Assembly (NCBI RefSeq): GCF_900636745.1
Contig: NZ_LR134310.1
Location: forward strand, 1,356,501-1,420,500
Source: Actinobacillus equuli
GTDB lineage: Bacteria > Pseudomonadota > Gammaproteobacteria > Enterobacterales > Pasteurellaceae
Reading direction: 5' to 3'
DNA length: 64,000 nucleotides
Position numbers and translations under genes: made by a program. Shown one piece after another: positions 35,377 through 44,888 of this stretch. How positions within the stretch are numbered: position 1 is the first letter of the stretch; each line of letters begins with the position of its first letter. The notes below the pieces were generated by a model that was not told the origin of the DNA, ran no database searches, and saw only the letters and a list, made by a program, of their open reading frames with translations.

Positions 35377-36699
35377 CTAAAGAATAAAACGACTTAAATC
35401 TTCATTCTCTACTACGTCATTTAACGCATCTTGTACGTATTTCTCATCAATTACGATTTTCTCGCCTGAGCGTTCGCTTGCGTCGAATGAGATGCCATCC
35501 ATAAGGCGTTCTAATACGGTGTGTAAGCGACGAGCACCGATGTTTTCGGTTTTTTCGTTTACACGGAATGCCGATTCGGCGATTTTGCTGATACCGCCTT
35601 TAGTAAACTCGATTTCCACGCCTTCGGTTTTCATTAACTCACGATATTGTAGCGTTAATGAAGCGTTAGGTTCGGTGAGGATACGTTCGAAATCTTCTTT
35701 TGTGAGTGATTTTAATTCGACACGAATCGGTAAACGACCTTGTAATTCCGGTAATAAATCTGACGGACGAGCCACTTGGAATGCACCTGAACAGATAAAT
35801 AAAATATGGTCGGTTTTTACCATACCGTGTTTGGTATTGACCGTAGAACCTTCGATAATCGGCAGTAAATCACGTTGTACACCTTCACGAGAAACGTCGC
35901 CGCCTGAATGTTCGCCTTTTTTACAGATTTTGTCGATCTCATCAATAAATACGATACCGTGCTGTTCAACCGCTTCAATCGCTTGTTGTTTCAACTCTTC
36001 CGGATTCACCAGTTTTGCCGCTTCTTCGTCTACCATTACTTTTAACGCATCTTTGATTTTCATTTTGCGTTTTTTGGTTTTGTTCGGCGACATACCTTCA
36101 AATAACGATTGAAGCTGCGAAGTCATTTCTTCCATACCCGGCGGCGTCATAATTTCTACGCTCACTTGTGCCGCTACATCGATTTCGATTTCTTTGTCAT
36201 CAAGCTGACCTTCACGCAATTTTTTGCGGAACACTTGGCGGGTTGAGCTGTTATCGTTTTCTTGTACGTTACCCCATTGATCTTTTGCCGGTGGTAATAA
36301 CACATCTAAAATACGATCTTCCGCTGCATCTTGTGCACGCATACGGTTTTTCTCAACCGCTTGTGATTTGACTAATTTCACAGCTACATCGGTTAGATCT
36401 TTGATAATCGAATCGACTTCTTTACCAACATAACCTACTTCTGTGAATTTAGTCGCTTCCACTTTAATAAAAGGTGCATTGGCTAATTTTGCTAAACGGC
36501 GTGCGATTTCGGTTTTACCCACACCGGTCGGGCCGATCATCAGAATGTTTTTCGGAGTAACTTCTTGGCGAAGTTCTTCCGGTAATTGCATTCTTCTCCA
36601 ACGGTTACGTAGGGCAATTGCCACCGCACGTTTTGCTTCGTTCTGTCCGATAATATGTGCGTCTAATTCCGACACAATTTCACGAGGGGTCATTGACAT
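35377..36699 (-). CDS. hslU: ATP-dependent protease ATPase subunit HslU
   Basis: AAA+ unfoldase that feeds substrates into the HslV peptidase. The 440-residue protein has Walker [10 protein letters not shown], the pore loop GYVGKE, the intermediate domain (about 110-240), Walker B FIDEIDKI, and the conserved C-terminal EDLSRFIL tail that docks into HslV. Length is close to that of E. coli HslU. It is normally a few bases from hslV; here 145 bp of repeat sequence separates them. Confidence 0.97.
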   Translation of the reverse strand: MSMTPREIVSELDAHIIGQNEAKRAVAIALRNRWRRMQLPEELRQEVTPKNILMIGPTGVGKTEIARRLAKLANAPFIKVEATKFTEVGYVGKEVDSIIKDLTDVAVKLVKSQAVEKNRMRAQDAAEDRILDVLLPPAKDQWGNVQENDNSSTRQVFRKKLREGQLDDKEIEIDVAAQVSVEIMTPPGMEEMTSQLQSLFEGMSPNKTKKRKMKIKDALKVMVDEEAAKLVNPEELKQQAIEAVEQHGIVFIDEIDKICKKGEHSGGDVSREGVQRDLLPIIEGSTVNTKHGMVKTDHILFICSGAFQVARPSDLLPELQGRLPIRVELKSLTKEDFERILTEPNASLTLQYRELMKTEGVEIEFTKGGISKIAESAFRVNEKTENIGARRLHTVLERLMDGISFDASERSGEKIVIDEKYVQDALNDVVENEDLSRFIL

Positions 36700-36718
36700 A
36701 TTTTTTGTTCCTTCTAAA

Positions 36719-36840
36719 TAACTCCCCTCCTTAGCAAGAAGGGGCAGGGGGAGATTTGGCAGAATAGCATTACGCTCATACGAAAATTTGACCTTGTCAT
36801 CAAATCTCCCCTAACCCCTCTTTTCTAAAGAGGGGGACAT
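36719..36840. repeat. Composite element with inverted family A ends between hslV and hslU
   Basis: A diverged family A repeat (36719-36758, ending GGGGGAGATTTG) and a standard one in the opposite orientation (36802-36840, beginning CAAATCTCCCC) face each other across 43 nt of unique sequence. The facing ends form an 11-bp inverted repeat. This looks like a small miniature-transposon-style insertion splitting hslVU, which is contiguous in E. coli. Confidence 0.7.
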
Positions 36841-36844
36841 TTTT

Positions 36845-37366
36845 TTAAACTTCTTCGATTACGTGATTATGGTTGCTGTAAATATCAATATCACCGGCGA
36901 TTTTTAATGCTTCCGCCACGATTTCTTTTGCAGATAAATTATTTTGCGTGCGAAGTAGTGCAAGTGCCGCTGCTTTGGCATAGTTACCGCCAGAGCCGAT
37001 AGCTAACACGTCTTGTTCTGGCTCAATCACATCACCAGAGCCTGACACCAATAAAAATTCACTTTCGTTTGCCACAATCATCATCGCTTCTAATTTGCGT
37101 AGTGAACGTTCGGTACGCCATTCTTTTGCCAGTTCCACCGCAGATTTGATTAAGTGACCTTGGTGTAATTCTAATTTTTTCTCGAATAAATCACGTAAGA
37201 TAAACGCATCGGCAGTTGAACCTGCAAAACCGGTTACCACTTTATCTTTATACATACGGCGCACTTTGCGCACCGTACCTTTTTCTACACAATTACCTAG
37301 CGTTGCTTGTCCGTCACCACCGATAGCGACTTTGCCATCTTTACGAACACATACGATTGTTGTCAT
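36845..37366 (-). CDS. hslV: ATP-dependent protease peptidase subunit HslV
   Basis: Threonine peptidase related to the proteasome beta subunit. The 173-residue protein starts [20 protein letters not shown]; after Met removal T2 is the nucleophile. [20 protein letters not shown] and the [10 protein letters not shown] loop are typical. It degrades misfolded and regulatory proteins with HslU, encoded downstream on the same strand beyond the repeat element. Confidence 0.97.
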   Translation of the reverse strand: MTTIVCVRKDGKVAIGGDGQATLGNCVEKGTVRKVRRMYKDKVVTGFAGSTADAFILRDLFEKKLELHQGHLIKSAVELAKEWRTERSLRKLEAMMIVANESEFLLVSGSGDVIEPEQDVLAIGSGGNYAKAAALALLRTQNNLSAKEIVAEALKIAGDIDIYSNHNHVIEEV

Positions 37367-37444
37367 ATTAAATCCTTGTCCTTTATTTTAGGGAAAACTG
37401 GGGTGTTAAATGGGGGAAAATTTGCCTTTTTCAAGGATAAGCGG

Positions 37445-38158
37445 TCAGATTTCACAGGAAAATTGCAAATTCATTGATATTGGCTTGCCGAGTACTAATT
37501 CTATTTGGGCTTTATACGCTAATACTTTTACCCCAACATTTTTCGCTTGTTCAAATAAGGCGGCATATTGCGGATCAATCTGTTTTGCCACGGAAAAACG
37601 TTGGATACCGGTGTGCAAAATTGCGAAAAATATGACCGCTTGTTGTCCTGATTCGGCAATGGCAGCCAGTTCTCGCAAGTGTTTTTGTCCTCGTTCTGTT
37701 TTGGCATCAGGAAACATACCCAAACCGTTTTCGGTGAGTAAGGTGGTGGATTTTACTTCTACAAAACAGTCGGGCCGATTATCCGCTTTTAGCAGAAAAT
37801 CAATGCGGCTGTTTTCCGTGCCGTATTTTTGTTCGGGTAAGATGGTTTGGTAATCGGTAAGTTCTGTAATCCAGCGCTTTTCTAATGCTTCTTGCACAAG
37901 TTGATTAGCTCGTTGGGTATTCACGCAAATAAAATTGCCCGCTTGGGTTTGAGTCAGTTCCCAAGTGTGGGCATATTTGCGTTTCGGATTATCAGAGGTG
38001 GAAAACCAAACGGTATCGCCTGTAGTGGCACAGCCGGTCATTGCACCGGTATTCGGACAATGTAGGGTAATTTGCTCGCCGTTGGGCAGCAGAATATCGG
38101 CTAAAAAACGTTTATAGCGTTTGATTAATATGCCGCAAGAAAGAGAAGGAAATTGCAT
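37445..38158 (-). CDS. sfsA: Sugar fermentation stimulation protein SfsA
   Basis: A 237-residue protein similar to E. coli SfsA over its full length: RYKRFLADI near the start, [11 protein letters not shown], and FVEVKSTTL, whose Glu-Val-Lys arrangement recalls nuclease-fold active sites. SfsA was described as a DNA-binding activator of maltose metabolism, but the family has a restriction-endonuclease-like fold and its true role is unsettled. It is followed by hslV on the same strand after 78 bp. Confidence 0.93.
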   Translation of the reverse strand: MQFPSLSCGILIKRYKRFLADILLPNGEQITLHCPNTGAMTGCATTGDTVWFSTSDNPKRKYAHTWELTQTQAGNFICVNTQRANQLVQEALEKRWITELTDYQTILPEQKYGTENSRIDFLLKADNRPDCFVEVKSTTLLTENGLGMFPDAKTERGQKHLRELAAIAESGQQAVIFFAILHTGIQRFSVAKQIDPQYAALFEQAKNVGVKVLAYKAQIELVLGKPISMNLQFSCEI

Positions 38159-38180
38159 AATAGTCTTTGATTTATAAAGA

Positions 38181-38209
38181 AAAAAACCGCTTTTTGCAAA
38201 GCGGTTTTT
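38181..38209 (-). terminator. Minus-strand terminator without an obvious gene
   Basis: Stem AAAACCGCTTT with AAAGCGGTTTT, loop TTGC. The U-run is longer on the minus strand (seven or more) than on the plus strand. It lies upstream of sfsA, and the nearest minus gene before it, yaeR, ends 254 nt away. It could end yaeR mRNA or a short antisense RNA to the Ibs-like locus. Confidence 0.75.
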
Positions 38210-38231
38210 GTGTCAAACTGATTAACGGTTG

Positions 38232-38303
38232 GTCAGGTTGTTATTACCTGACTGGTCCTCAGGTAATAACTTAATCTCGATCAGCTTTGTTTAAAATCTG
38301 ATA
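38232..38303 (+). promoter_or_regulatory. Leader structures of the Ibs-like locus
   Basis: A perfect 12-bp stem GTTATTACCTGA (38240-38251) with TCAGGTAATAAC (38259-38270). GTCAGG (38232-38237) could instead pair with CCTGAC (38247-38252), so two folds compete. A further ATCAG/CTGAT pairing (38280-38303) ends just before the ribosome binding site of the mini reading frame. Confidence 0.6.
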
Positions 38304-38317
38304 AAGGAGAATGAGAT

Positions 38318-38383
38318 ATGAACATCCGTTGAATATTAATTATCTGCTTAGTGTTATTACTTGTTAGCCCACCAGCTTTATAA
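38318..38383 (+). other. Ibs-like hydrophobic mini reading frame with an in-frame TGA
   Basis: AAAGGAG and eight bases lead to ATG at 38318. The frame reads M-N-I-R, TGA (38330-38332), then ILIICLVLLLVSPPAL and TAA. The second part resembles Ibs type I toxins of E. coli (IbsC is MMRLVIILIVLLLISFSAY) in length, hydrophobicity and the Ser-x-x-aromatic/aliphatic end. As written the stop would give a four-residue peptide, so the toxin is either decayed, read through, or expressed from a non-standard start. A GC-rich hairpin follows at 38402. The match is from memory of a very short family, so it is suggestive rather than secure. Confidence 0.42.
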
Positions 38384-38401
38384 TAACTTAAGCACCAACT
38401 A

Positions 38402-38430
38402 CACGGCAGGTATTCGCTTGCCGTGTTCTT
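38402..38430 (+). terminator. Hairpin downstream of the mini reading frame
   Basis: ACACGGCA pairs with TGCCGTGT around a ten-base loop, followed on the plus strand by TCTT. The U-run is weak, but position and stem strength suit the 3' end of a short plus-strand RNA. Confidence 0.5.
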
Positions 38431-38462
38431 ACTATAAGTCGAGTTGATTAAATTTTCAACCC

Positions 38463-38855
38463 TTAAATTTCATAAAATTCTAACGGTAAACCGTCCGGAT
38501 CTTTAAAGAAAGTGAAGCGTTTACCGGTCAAGTCATCAATTCGAATCGGTTCACATTCCACCGCACTTTTTGCTAAAAATTCGACCGCTTGTTGCACATC
38601 TTTCACACGAAACGCTAAATGGCGCAAGCCGCAGGCTTCAGGGCTATTTGGGCGTTGTGGCGGATTCGGAAAACTAAATAATTCAATTTGCGAGCCGTCG
38701 GCAAAACGAAGATCGAGTTTATAGCTTTCACGTGCCGCACGGTAAGTTTCTTCAATAATTTCCGCACCGAGAATTTGCGTATAAAAATGTTTGGATTTGG
38801 CATAATCACCGGCAATAATCGCCACATGATGAAAGCCGAGAATGGGTGTTAGCAT
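38463..38855 (-). CDS. yaeR: VOC-family metalloprotein YaeR
   Basis: A 130-residue glyoxalase/bleomycin-resistance (VOC) fold protein close to E. coli YaeR: FHHVAIIAGDYAKSKHFY, IELFSFPNPPQRP, EACGLRHLAFRV and FFKDPDGLPLEFYEI. Metal ligands are likely H9 (in FHHVAI), the His in LRHLAF and the Glu near the C-terminus. The substrate of YaeR is not known; the family is often annotated as glyoxalase-like. It is divergent from mutY. Confidence 0.9.
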   Translation of the reverse strand: MLTPILGFHHVAIIAGDYAKSKHFYTQILGAEIIEETYRAARESYKLDLRFADGSQIELFSFPNPPQRPNSPEACGLRHLAFRVKDVQQAVEFLAKSAVECEPIRIDDLTGKRFTFFKDPDGLPLEFYEI

Positions 38856-38937
38856 AGATTTCCTTGTAAAAGTTTTGCAAAAAAACTGTTAAATATGACC
38901 GCTTAGGTTATGATGCACGGCTTGGTATTATTTCGAT

Positions 38938-40098
38938 ATGAAAAGGTTTCGAGTGAAAACAAAATTGCAGTTCCCTTTAGCAGAATCTGACCCGAATCAC
39001 CCGTTTGCCAAAGCAGTGTTAACTTGGTTCGCACAGTATGGGCGTAAACATTTACCTTGGCAACAAAATAAAACCTTATATGGTGTTTGGTTGTCGGAAG
39101 TGATGTTACAACAAACGCAGGTTGTAACAGTTATTCCGTATTTTGAACGTTTTATTGAACGTTTTCCAACGGTAACGGACTTAGCTGATGCACATATTGA
39201 TGAAGTTTTGCATTTGTGGACCGGTTTAGGTTATTACGCGCGTGCCAGAAATTTGCATAAAGCGGCACAGCAAATTCGAGATCAATTCGGTGGTGAATTT
39301 CCGACCGATTTTGATAATGTTTTGGCGCTTTCAGGTGTTGGGCGCAGTACGGCGGGTGCGATTTTATCGTCCGTGTTAAATGCACCGCATCCGATTTTAG
39401 ACGGTAATGTAAAACGGGTGCTTTCTCGTGCATTTGCGGTGGAAGGTTGGAGTGGTGAAAAATGCGTAGAAAATAAATTGTGGCAATTAACTGCAAGTGT
39501 TACGCCGAATCGTCAAGTTGCCGATTTTAATCAGGCGATGATGGATCTCGGTGCAATGGTATGTACCCGCAGCAAACCGAAATGTTCGTTATGTCCGTTA
39601 GCGAATTTATGCGAAGCGAATCGGCTTGAAGCATGGGATAAATTTCCGGCGAAAAAACCGAAAAAAGTTTTGCCGGAACGTCAAGCTTATTTTTTGATTA
39701 TCAAATCGGGCAGCAAGATTTTATTGGAACAGCGTGAAGCAAAAGGGCTTTGGGGCGGATTATACGTATTTCCGCAATTTGAAGATATGGATGAGCTTAA
39801 GCGGTCGCTTTCTGAACAGAATTTGCAAATTTCTCAGCAATTAATCGCATTTCGCCACACATTCAGCCATTTTCATTTAGATATTACCCCGATTTTGGTA
39901 GATCTGGATTTACAAAAAAATGCTAAAAATCAACCGCTTGTCGTACAAGAAAATTGCGGAAATTATCGCCTTTCAGTATCTTCAACCGCTAATTATTGGT
40001 ATGATTTACAATTACCGAGCGAAGTAGGTTTGGCAACGCCCGTAAAACGTATTTTGGATGAACTCAGTTTAACGCTAACTAGCACTAATAAGGAATAA
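38938..40098 (+). CDS. mutY: A/G-specific adenine glycosylase MutY
   Basis: Removes adenine mispaired with 8-oxoguanine. The 386-residue protein has the catalytic Glu in [11 protein letters not shown], the helix-hairpin-helix [13 protein letters not shown], the catalytic Asp in [10 protein letters not shown], the 4Fe-4S cysteines in [17 protein letters not shown], and a C-terminal NUDIX-like 8-oxoG recognition domain ([25 protein letters not shown]). The ATG at 38938 lacks a good ribosome binding site; GTG at 38953, six bases after AAGG, is a credible alternative five codons later. yggX starts 3 nt after its stop codon. Confidence 0.96.
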   Translation: MKRFRVKTKLQFPLAESDPNHPFAKAVLTWFAQYGRKHLPWQQNKTLYGVWLSEVMLQQTQVVTVIPYFERFIERFPTVTDLADAHIDEVLHLWTGLGYYARARNLHKAAQQIRDQFGGEFPTDFDNVLALSGVGRSTAGAILSSVLNAPHPILDGNVKRVLSRAFAVEGWSGEKCVENKLWQLTASVTPNRQVADFNQAMMDLGAMVCTRSKPKCSLCPLANLCEANRLEAWDKFPAKKPKKVLPERQAYFLIIKSGSKILLEQREAKGLWGGLYVFPQFEDMDELKRSLSEQNLQISQQLIAFRHTFSHFHLDITPILVDLDLQKNAKNQPLVVQENCGNYRLSVSSTANYWYDLQLPSEVGLATPVKRILDELSLTLTSTNKE

Positions 40099-40101
40099 AA
40101 A

Positions 40102-40377
40102 ATGGCTCGTATTGTATTTTGTGAGTATTTAAAACAAGAAGCCGAAGGCTTAGATTTTCAATTATATCCAGGCGAATTGGGTAAGCGTATTTTTGATTCT
40201 ATTAGTAAACAAGCGTGGTCGGAATGGATTAAAAAACAAACTATGCTCGTGAATGAGAAAAAGTTAAGCATGATGAACCCGGAACACCGTAAATTGCTGG
40301 AAACAGAAATGGTAAATTTCTTGTTTGAAGGCAAAGAGGTTCAGATTGATGGTTATGTTCCTGTCGAACAGAAGTAA
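40102..40377 (+). CDS. yggX: Iron-sulfur protection protein YggX
   Basis: A 91-residue protein that protects Fe-S clusters and takes part in iron trafficking. It aligns with E. coli YggX along its whole length, with the conserved C7 in [25 protein letters not shown] and [14 protein letters not shown]. It lies between mutY and mltC, an order shared with E. coli. MutY is itself an Fe-S enzyme. Confidence 0.96.
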   Translation: MARIVFCEYLKQEAEGLDFQLYPGELGKRIFDSISKQAWSEWIKKQTMLVNEKKLSMMNPEHRKLLETEMVNFLFEGKEVQIDGYVPVEQK

Positions 40378-40394
40378 TAAGGCATTGATTTTTA

Positions 40395-41486
40395 ATGAAA
40401 AAATATACTAAGTATTTACCGTTGTTGTTGGTAATCCCGTTCTTAGCCGCTTGTGGTAGCAGTACCAAAAAAGTGAAAAGAACTAAAACGAAAGTTGATT
40501 ACACCAAAGACACTAACGGTTTAGATATTTTAACCGGACAATTCTCGCATAATATCGATGATATTTGGGGAAGTAATGAACTTTTAGTCGCGAGTAAAAA
40601 AGACTACGTAAAATATACGGACCAGTTCTATACACGTAGCCATATTTCATTCGAAGACGGTCAGATTACGATTGAAACCTTAGGTGACCAAAATCACTTA
40701 CGTAACAGTATTGTGCACACCTTATTAATGGGATCAGACCCGAAGGGGATTGACTTATTTGCTTCGGGCGATGCGCCGATTAGTAATAATCCGTTCCTTG
40801 CCGGTCAGGTGAACGATCAATTTGGGCGTGATATTAATAATATTGCGATCGCTAATGATTTTGCGACTTATTTAATTCAAAATAAATTACAAACTCGCCG
40901 TCTTCAAAACGGTAGAACAGTAACTTACGTGGCGATTAAAATGGTGGCGGGACATATTGAAGTTCGTGCGCGTCAATATTTACCGTTGGTACGTAAAATG
41001 GCGAAGCGTTACGGTATCGAACCAAGCCTTATTTTAGGTATTATGGAAGTTGAATCGGCATTCAACCCGTATGCGGTAAGTTATGCGAATGCGATCGGTT
41101 TGATGCAGGTCGTGCCTCGTACTGCCGGACGTGATATTTTTGCTCGTAAGGGATTTGGTGGTCAGCCGGATCGCGCTTATTTGTATAATCCGGAACAAAA
41201 TATTGATTCGGGGACGTTATACTTAACCATTTTACGAGATGAGTATTTAGACGGTATTACAAACCCGGTTGCAAAACGTTATGCAATGATCTCCGCTTAT
41301 AACAGCGGTGCGGGAGCAGTGCTTAAAGTATTTGATTATGATAAATATGATGCGATTGATCGTATTAATGATTTATCTCCGGATGCGGTTTATCGTATTT
41401 TGACAACGGCACATCCGTCAAGCCAAGCACGAAATTATTTGAAAAAAGTAACAAAAGCGCGAGAAAAGTATTTACACGTTAGATAA
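40395..41486 (+). CDS. mltC: Membrane-bound lytic transglycosylase C
   Basis: Lipoprotein that cleaves peptidoglycan glycan strands to 1,6-anhydro-muropeptides. The 363-residue precursor has a lipobox LAAC (lipidated C20), an N-terminal MltC-specific domain, and an SLT domain whose catalytic Glu is in [17 protein letters not shown], followed by [15 protein letters not shown] and [10 protein letters not shown]. The anhydro sugars it releases are handled by AnmK and MurQ, encoded at 43.9-46.0 kb. It is the third gene of mutY-yggX-mltC. Confidence 0.95.
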   Translation: MKKYTKYLPLLLVIPFLAACGSSTKKVKRTKTKVDYTKDTNGLDILTGQFSHNIDDIWGSNELLVASKKDYVKYTDQFYTRSHISFEDGQITIETLGDQNHLRNSIVHTLLMGSDPKGIDLFASGDAPISNNPFLAGQVNDQFGRDINNIAIANDFATYLIQNKLQTRRLQNGRTVTYVAIKMVAGHIEVRARQYLPLVRKMAKRYGIEPSLILGIMEVESAFNPYAVSYANAIGLMQVVPRTAGRDIFARKGFGGQPDRAYLYNPEQNIDSGTLYLTILRDEYLDGITNPVAKRYAMISAYNSGAGAVLKVFDYDKYDAIDRINDLSPDAVYRILTTAHPSSQARNYLKKVTKAREKYLHVR

Positions 41487-41561
41487 TCTGTTGTTTTTTA
41501 AAGCAAAAAGTACAAAAAAAGCACGTTTGAACCGAGTTTTTTAAATTTTTAAAAAAAGTGT

Positions 41562-41590
41562 TTGACGAAGCAGGGTGAAATCAGCATAAT
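41562..41590 (+). promoter_or_regulatory. Promoter of the first tRNA-Phe/tRNA-Asn unit
   Basis: TTGACG (41562-41567), 17-bp spacer, CATAAT (41585-41590). The following GCACCCCGC is a GC-rich discriminator, typical of stringently controlled stable RNA promoters. Start of transcription would be about 15 nt before the tRNA. Confidence 0.85.
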
Positions 41591-41610
41591 GCACCCCGCA
41601 ACAAGACGTT

Positions 41611-41686
41611 GCCTCGATAGCTCAGTCGGTAGAGCAGGGGATTGAAAATCCCCGTGTCGGTGGTTCGATTCCGCCTCGAGGCACCA
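41611..41686 (+). tRNA. tRNA-Phe (GAA), copy 1
   Basis: A 76-nt cloverleaf including encoded CCA. The anticodon stem-loop GGGGATTGAAAATCCCC has anticodon GAA; the acceptor stem GCCTCGA pairs with TCGAGGC; the T-loop is GGTTCGATTCC. It is identical to the copy at 41907-41982. Confidence 0.98.
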
Positions 41687-41691
41687 TCTAT

Positions 41692-41767
41692 TCCTCCTTA
41701 GTTCAGTCGGTAGAACGGTGGACTGTTAATCCATATGTCGCAGGTTCGAGTCCCGCAGGAGGAGCCA
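41692..41767 (+). tRNA. tRNA-Asn (GTT), copy 1
   Basis: A 76-nt cloverleaf including encoded CCA, five bases after tRNA-Phe. Anticodon GTT in GGACTGTTAATCC; acceptor stem TCCTCCT with AGGAGGA. Co-transcribed with tRNA-Phe and followed by a terminator hairpin (41774-41806). Confidence 0.98.
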
Positions 41768-41773
41768 TATTTC

Positions 41774-41806
41774 GAAGCCCTGATGATTTTCATTAGGGCT
41801 TCACTT
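41774..41806 (+). terminator. Terminator of the first tRNA unit
   Basis: GAAGCCCTGATGA pairs with TCATTAGGGCTTC, with one G-U or mismatch position, followed by a moderately T-rich stretch. Confidence 0.8.
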
Positions 41807-41855
41807 TATTAGCAATTTGCTTTTGCTAGCTTTTCAAAAAGTTATCTTGGAGAGC

Positions 41856-41884
41856 TTGACGCTGAGTTAAAATAATTGCATAAT
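41856..41884 (+). promoter_or_regulatory. Promoter of the second tRNA-Phe/tRNA-Asn unit
   Basis: TTGACG (41856-41861), 17-bp spacer, CATAAT (41879-41884), with a GACCC discriminator. The -35, spacing and -10 are the same as in the first unit although the spacer sequence differs. Confidence 0.85.
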
Positions 41885-41906
41885 AGACCCTCGCAATCAA
41901 CGAGAT

Positions 41907-41982
41907 GCCTCGATAGCTCAGTCGGTAGAGCAGGGGATTGAAAATCCCCGTGTCGGTGGTTCGATTCCGCCTCGAGGCACCA
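41907..41982 (+). tRNA. tRNA-Phe (GAA), copy 2
   Basis: Identical in sequence to copy 1 including CCA. Anticodon GAA. It starts 22 nt after the -10 of its own promoter. Confidence 0.98.
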
Positions 41983-41987
41983 TCTAT

Positions 41988-42063
41988 TCCTCCTTAGTTC
42001 AGTCGGTAGAACGGTGGACTGTTAATCCATATGTCGCAGGTTCGAGTCCCGCAGGAGGAGCCA
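41988..42063 (+). tRNA. tRNA-Asn (GTT), copy 2
   Basis: Identical to copy 1 including CCA, and again five bases after tRNA-Phe (the same TCTAT spacer). Anticodon GTT. Confidence 0.98.
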
Positions 42064-42069
42064 TATTCA

Positions 42070-42115
42070 GGAACCCTGATAGTTATTAAAACTGTCAGGG
42101 TTTCGCTTTTTTCAG
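42070..42115 (+). terminator. Terminator of the second tRNA unit
   Basis: AACCCTGATAGT pairs with ACTGTCAGGGTT with minor imperfections, followed by TTCGCTTTTTTC. Confidence 0.8.
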
Positions 42116-42275
42116 CATTTAAAAACTTATTTGTATATAAATGAAGTGTGTTGCTGAAATTTTGTGATCTCTCTCCAATTTTTGAAAAAAACTTGAAATT
42201 TCCCTTCGCAAAAAAGTGTGAGACAGAGTATTATTAGCGAAACAATAAAAATGATTCCTCGAATATCGTCAATTT

Positions 42276-42314
42276 TGCGACATCACTTTTAATACGAGTG
42301 GTGTCGCATTTTTT
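42276..42314 (+). terminator. Orphan terminator upstream of ffh
   Basis: TGCGACATCACT pairs with AGTGGTGTCGCA (one U-G pair) and is followed by T6 on the plus strand only. The tRNA transcript already ends at 42115 and there is no reading frame between, so it may end a small RNA of unknown start. Confidence 0.75.
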
Positions 42315-42321
42315 ATACCTG

Positions 42322-42360
42322 AAAATCCACCTTTTATCCTGTCATAAAGGTGGATTTTTT
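42322..42360 (+). terminator. Second orphan terminator upstream of ffh
   Basis: AAAATCCACCTTTTA pairs with TAAAGGTGGATTTT, followed by a T-run. It begins 8 nt after the previous terminator; TATAAT follows at 42362-42367 and may be the -10 of the ffh promoter. Confidence 0.72.
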
Positions 42361-42456
42361 GTATAATGAAAATAATTTTCCGCTGAAGCTCTCTTGGGCT
42401 TAAAACTTAAAAAGAAAAGCGGTCTGATTTTAGAAAAATTTTGCAAAGAGAAAATT

Positions 42457-43854
42457 ATGTTTGAAAACCTATCTGACAGACTATCGAAAACCTTGCGTAA
42501 CATTACCGGTAAAGGTCGTTTAACTGAAGATAATATTAAAGATACGCTGCGTGAAGTACGTATGGCGTTATTAGAAGCCGATGTAGCGTTACCGGTTGTG
42601 CGTGAATTCATTAATAAAGTGAAAGAGCGTGCGATTGGTGAAGAGGTAAATAAAAGTTTAACGCCGGGTCAGGAGTTTCTTAAGATCGTACAAAGCGAGC
42701 TTGAGAAAGCGATGGGTGAGGCGAATGAGGAGTTAAATCTTGCGACCCAACCGCCGGCAGTAATTTTAATGGCGGGTTTACAGGGGGCGGGTAAAACCAC
42801 TTCGGTCGGTAAATTAGCAAAATTCCTTAAAGAGCGCCACAAGAAGAAAGTATTAGTGGTTTCTGCCGACGTTTATCGTCCGGCGGCGATTAAACAGCTT
42901 CAAACCTTAGCGGAAGCGTTAAAAGTCGATTTCTTCCCGACAGAGACAAGCCAAAAACCGGTTGAAATCGCGGAACTTGCCTTAAAACACGCAAAACTGA
43001 ATTTCTTTGATGTTTTAATTGTGGATACCGCAGGTCGTTTACACGTTGACGGTGAGATGATGGAAGAAATCCAGCAAATCCACAGCGTATTAAATCCGAT
43101 TGAAACACTTTTCACCGTGGATGCGATGACCGGTCAAGATGCGGCGAATACGGCGAAAGCTTTCAATGAAGCATTACCGCTTACCGGTGTAATCTTAACC
43201 AAAGTAGATGGTGATGCACGTGGTGGTGCGGCGTTATCTATTCGTCAAATCACCGGCAAACCGATTAAATTCCTCGGTGTGGGTGAGAAAACCGATGCGT
43301 TAGAACCGTTCCATCCGGATCGTGTCGCTTCGCGTATTCTTGGTATGGGCGATGTGTTATCGTTAATTGAAGATTTACAGCGTTCGGTTGACCAAGAAAA
43401 AGCCGAGAAAATGGCACAGAAATTCAAGAAAGGTGATGACTTCACCCTTGAAGATTTCCGTGAACAGCTCATCGAGATGAAAAAAATGGGCGGTATGATG
43501 TCGATGCTGGATAAACTGCCCGGTGCAAAGAATTTACCTGATCACGTAAAAAATCAGGTGGATGATAAAATGTTCGTGAAAATGGAAGCGATCATCAACT
43601 CAATGACGCTGAAAGAGCGTGCGAATCCGGATATTATTAAAGGTTCTCGTCGTCGTCGTATTGCGTTAGGTTCCGGTACACAGGTGCAAGACGTGAACAA
43701 ATTGCTCAAGCAATTCGATGAAATGCAGCGTATGATGAAGAAAATGCGTAAAGGCGGTATGGCGAAAATGATGCGCGGCATGAAAGGCTTAATGGGCGGA
43801 GGCGGTTTAGGCGGCCTCGGTGGCTTAGGCGGAATGTTTGGCGGTAAACGCTAA
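42457..43854 (+). CDS. ffh: Signal recognition particle protein Ffh
   Basis: GTPase that, with 4.5S RNA, delivers nascent membrane proteins to FtsY and SecYEG. The 465-residue protein has the N domain, P-loop GLQGAGKTTSVGK, DTAGRLHVD, TKVDGDARGG and a Met-rich M domain ending in a Gly/Met-rich tail (MRGMKGLMGGGGLGGLG). The ATG at 42457 begins MFENLSDRLSKTLRN as in the family; an in-frame upstream ATG lies in an uptake-signal-like leader and is rejected. YidC, its functional partner, is elsewhere in the window. Confidence 0.97.
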   Translation: MFENLSDRLSKTLRNITGKGRLTEDNIKDTLREVRMALLEADVALPVVREFINKVKERAIGEEVNKSLTPGQEFLKIVQSELEKAMGEANEELNLATQPPAVILMAGLQGAGKTTSVGKLAKFLKERHKKKVLVVSADVYRPAAIKQLQTLAEALKVDFFPTETSQKPVEIAELALKHAKLNFFDVLIVDTAGRLHVDGEMMEEIQQIHSVLNPIETLFTVDAMTGQDAANTAKAFNEALPLTGVILTKVDGDARGGAALSIRQITGKPIKFLGVGEKTDALEPFHPDRVASRILGMGDVLSLIEDLQRSVDQEKAEKMAQKFKKGDDFTLEDFREQLIEMKKMGGMMSMLDKLPGAKNLPDHVKNQVDDKMFVKMEAIINSMTLKERANPDIIKGSRRRRIALGSGTQVQDVNKLLKQFDEMQRMMKKMRKGGMAKMMRGMKGLMGGGGLGGLGGLGGMFGGKR

Positions 43855-43868
43855 TTAGCTGACGATCC

Positions 43869-43915
43869 AAGCGGTCGGATTTTGTAGAAAATTTGCAAAA
43901 TCCGACCGCTTTTTT
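43869..43915. terminator. Uptake-signal hairpin terminating ffh
   Basis: AAGCGGTCGGATTTTG pairs perfectly over 16 bp with CAAAATCCGACCGCTT, followed by T6 on the plus strand. It lies 14 nt after ffh and 6 nt before the convergent murQ stop codon. Confidence 0.9.
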
Positions 43916-43920
43916 ATGCC

Positions 43921-44868
<948 letters not shown>

Positions 44869-44888
44869 TTATACAAGTGAGGAAGTGA

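Noticed and set aside
35492..36112. 206-residue plus-strand frame inside hslU
   Set aside because: Fully antisense to a conserved hslU; the long frame is a by-product of hslU codon use.
38311..38366. Alternative mini-ORF MRYEHPLNINYLLSVITC in the Ibs-like locus
   Set aside because: Its ATG at 38311 overlaps the ribosome binding site with no usable spacing, and the peptide has no toxin-like character.
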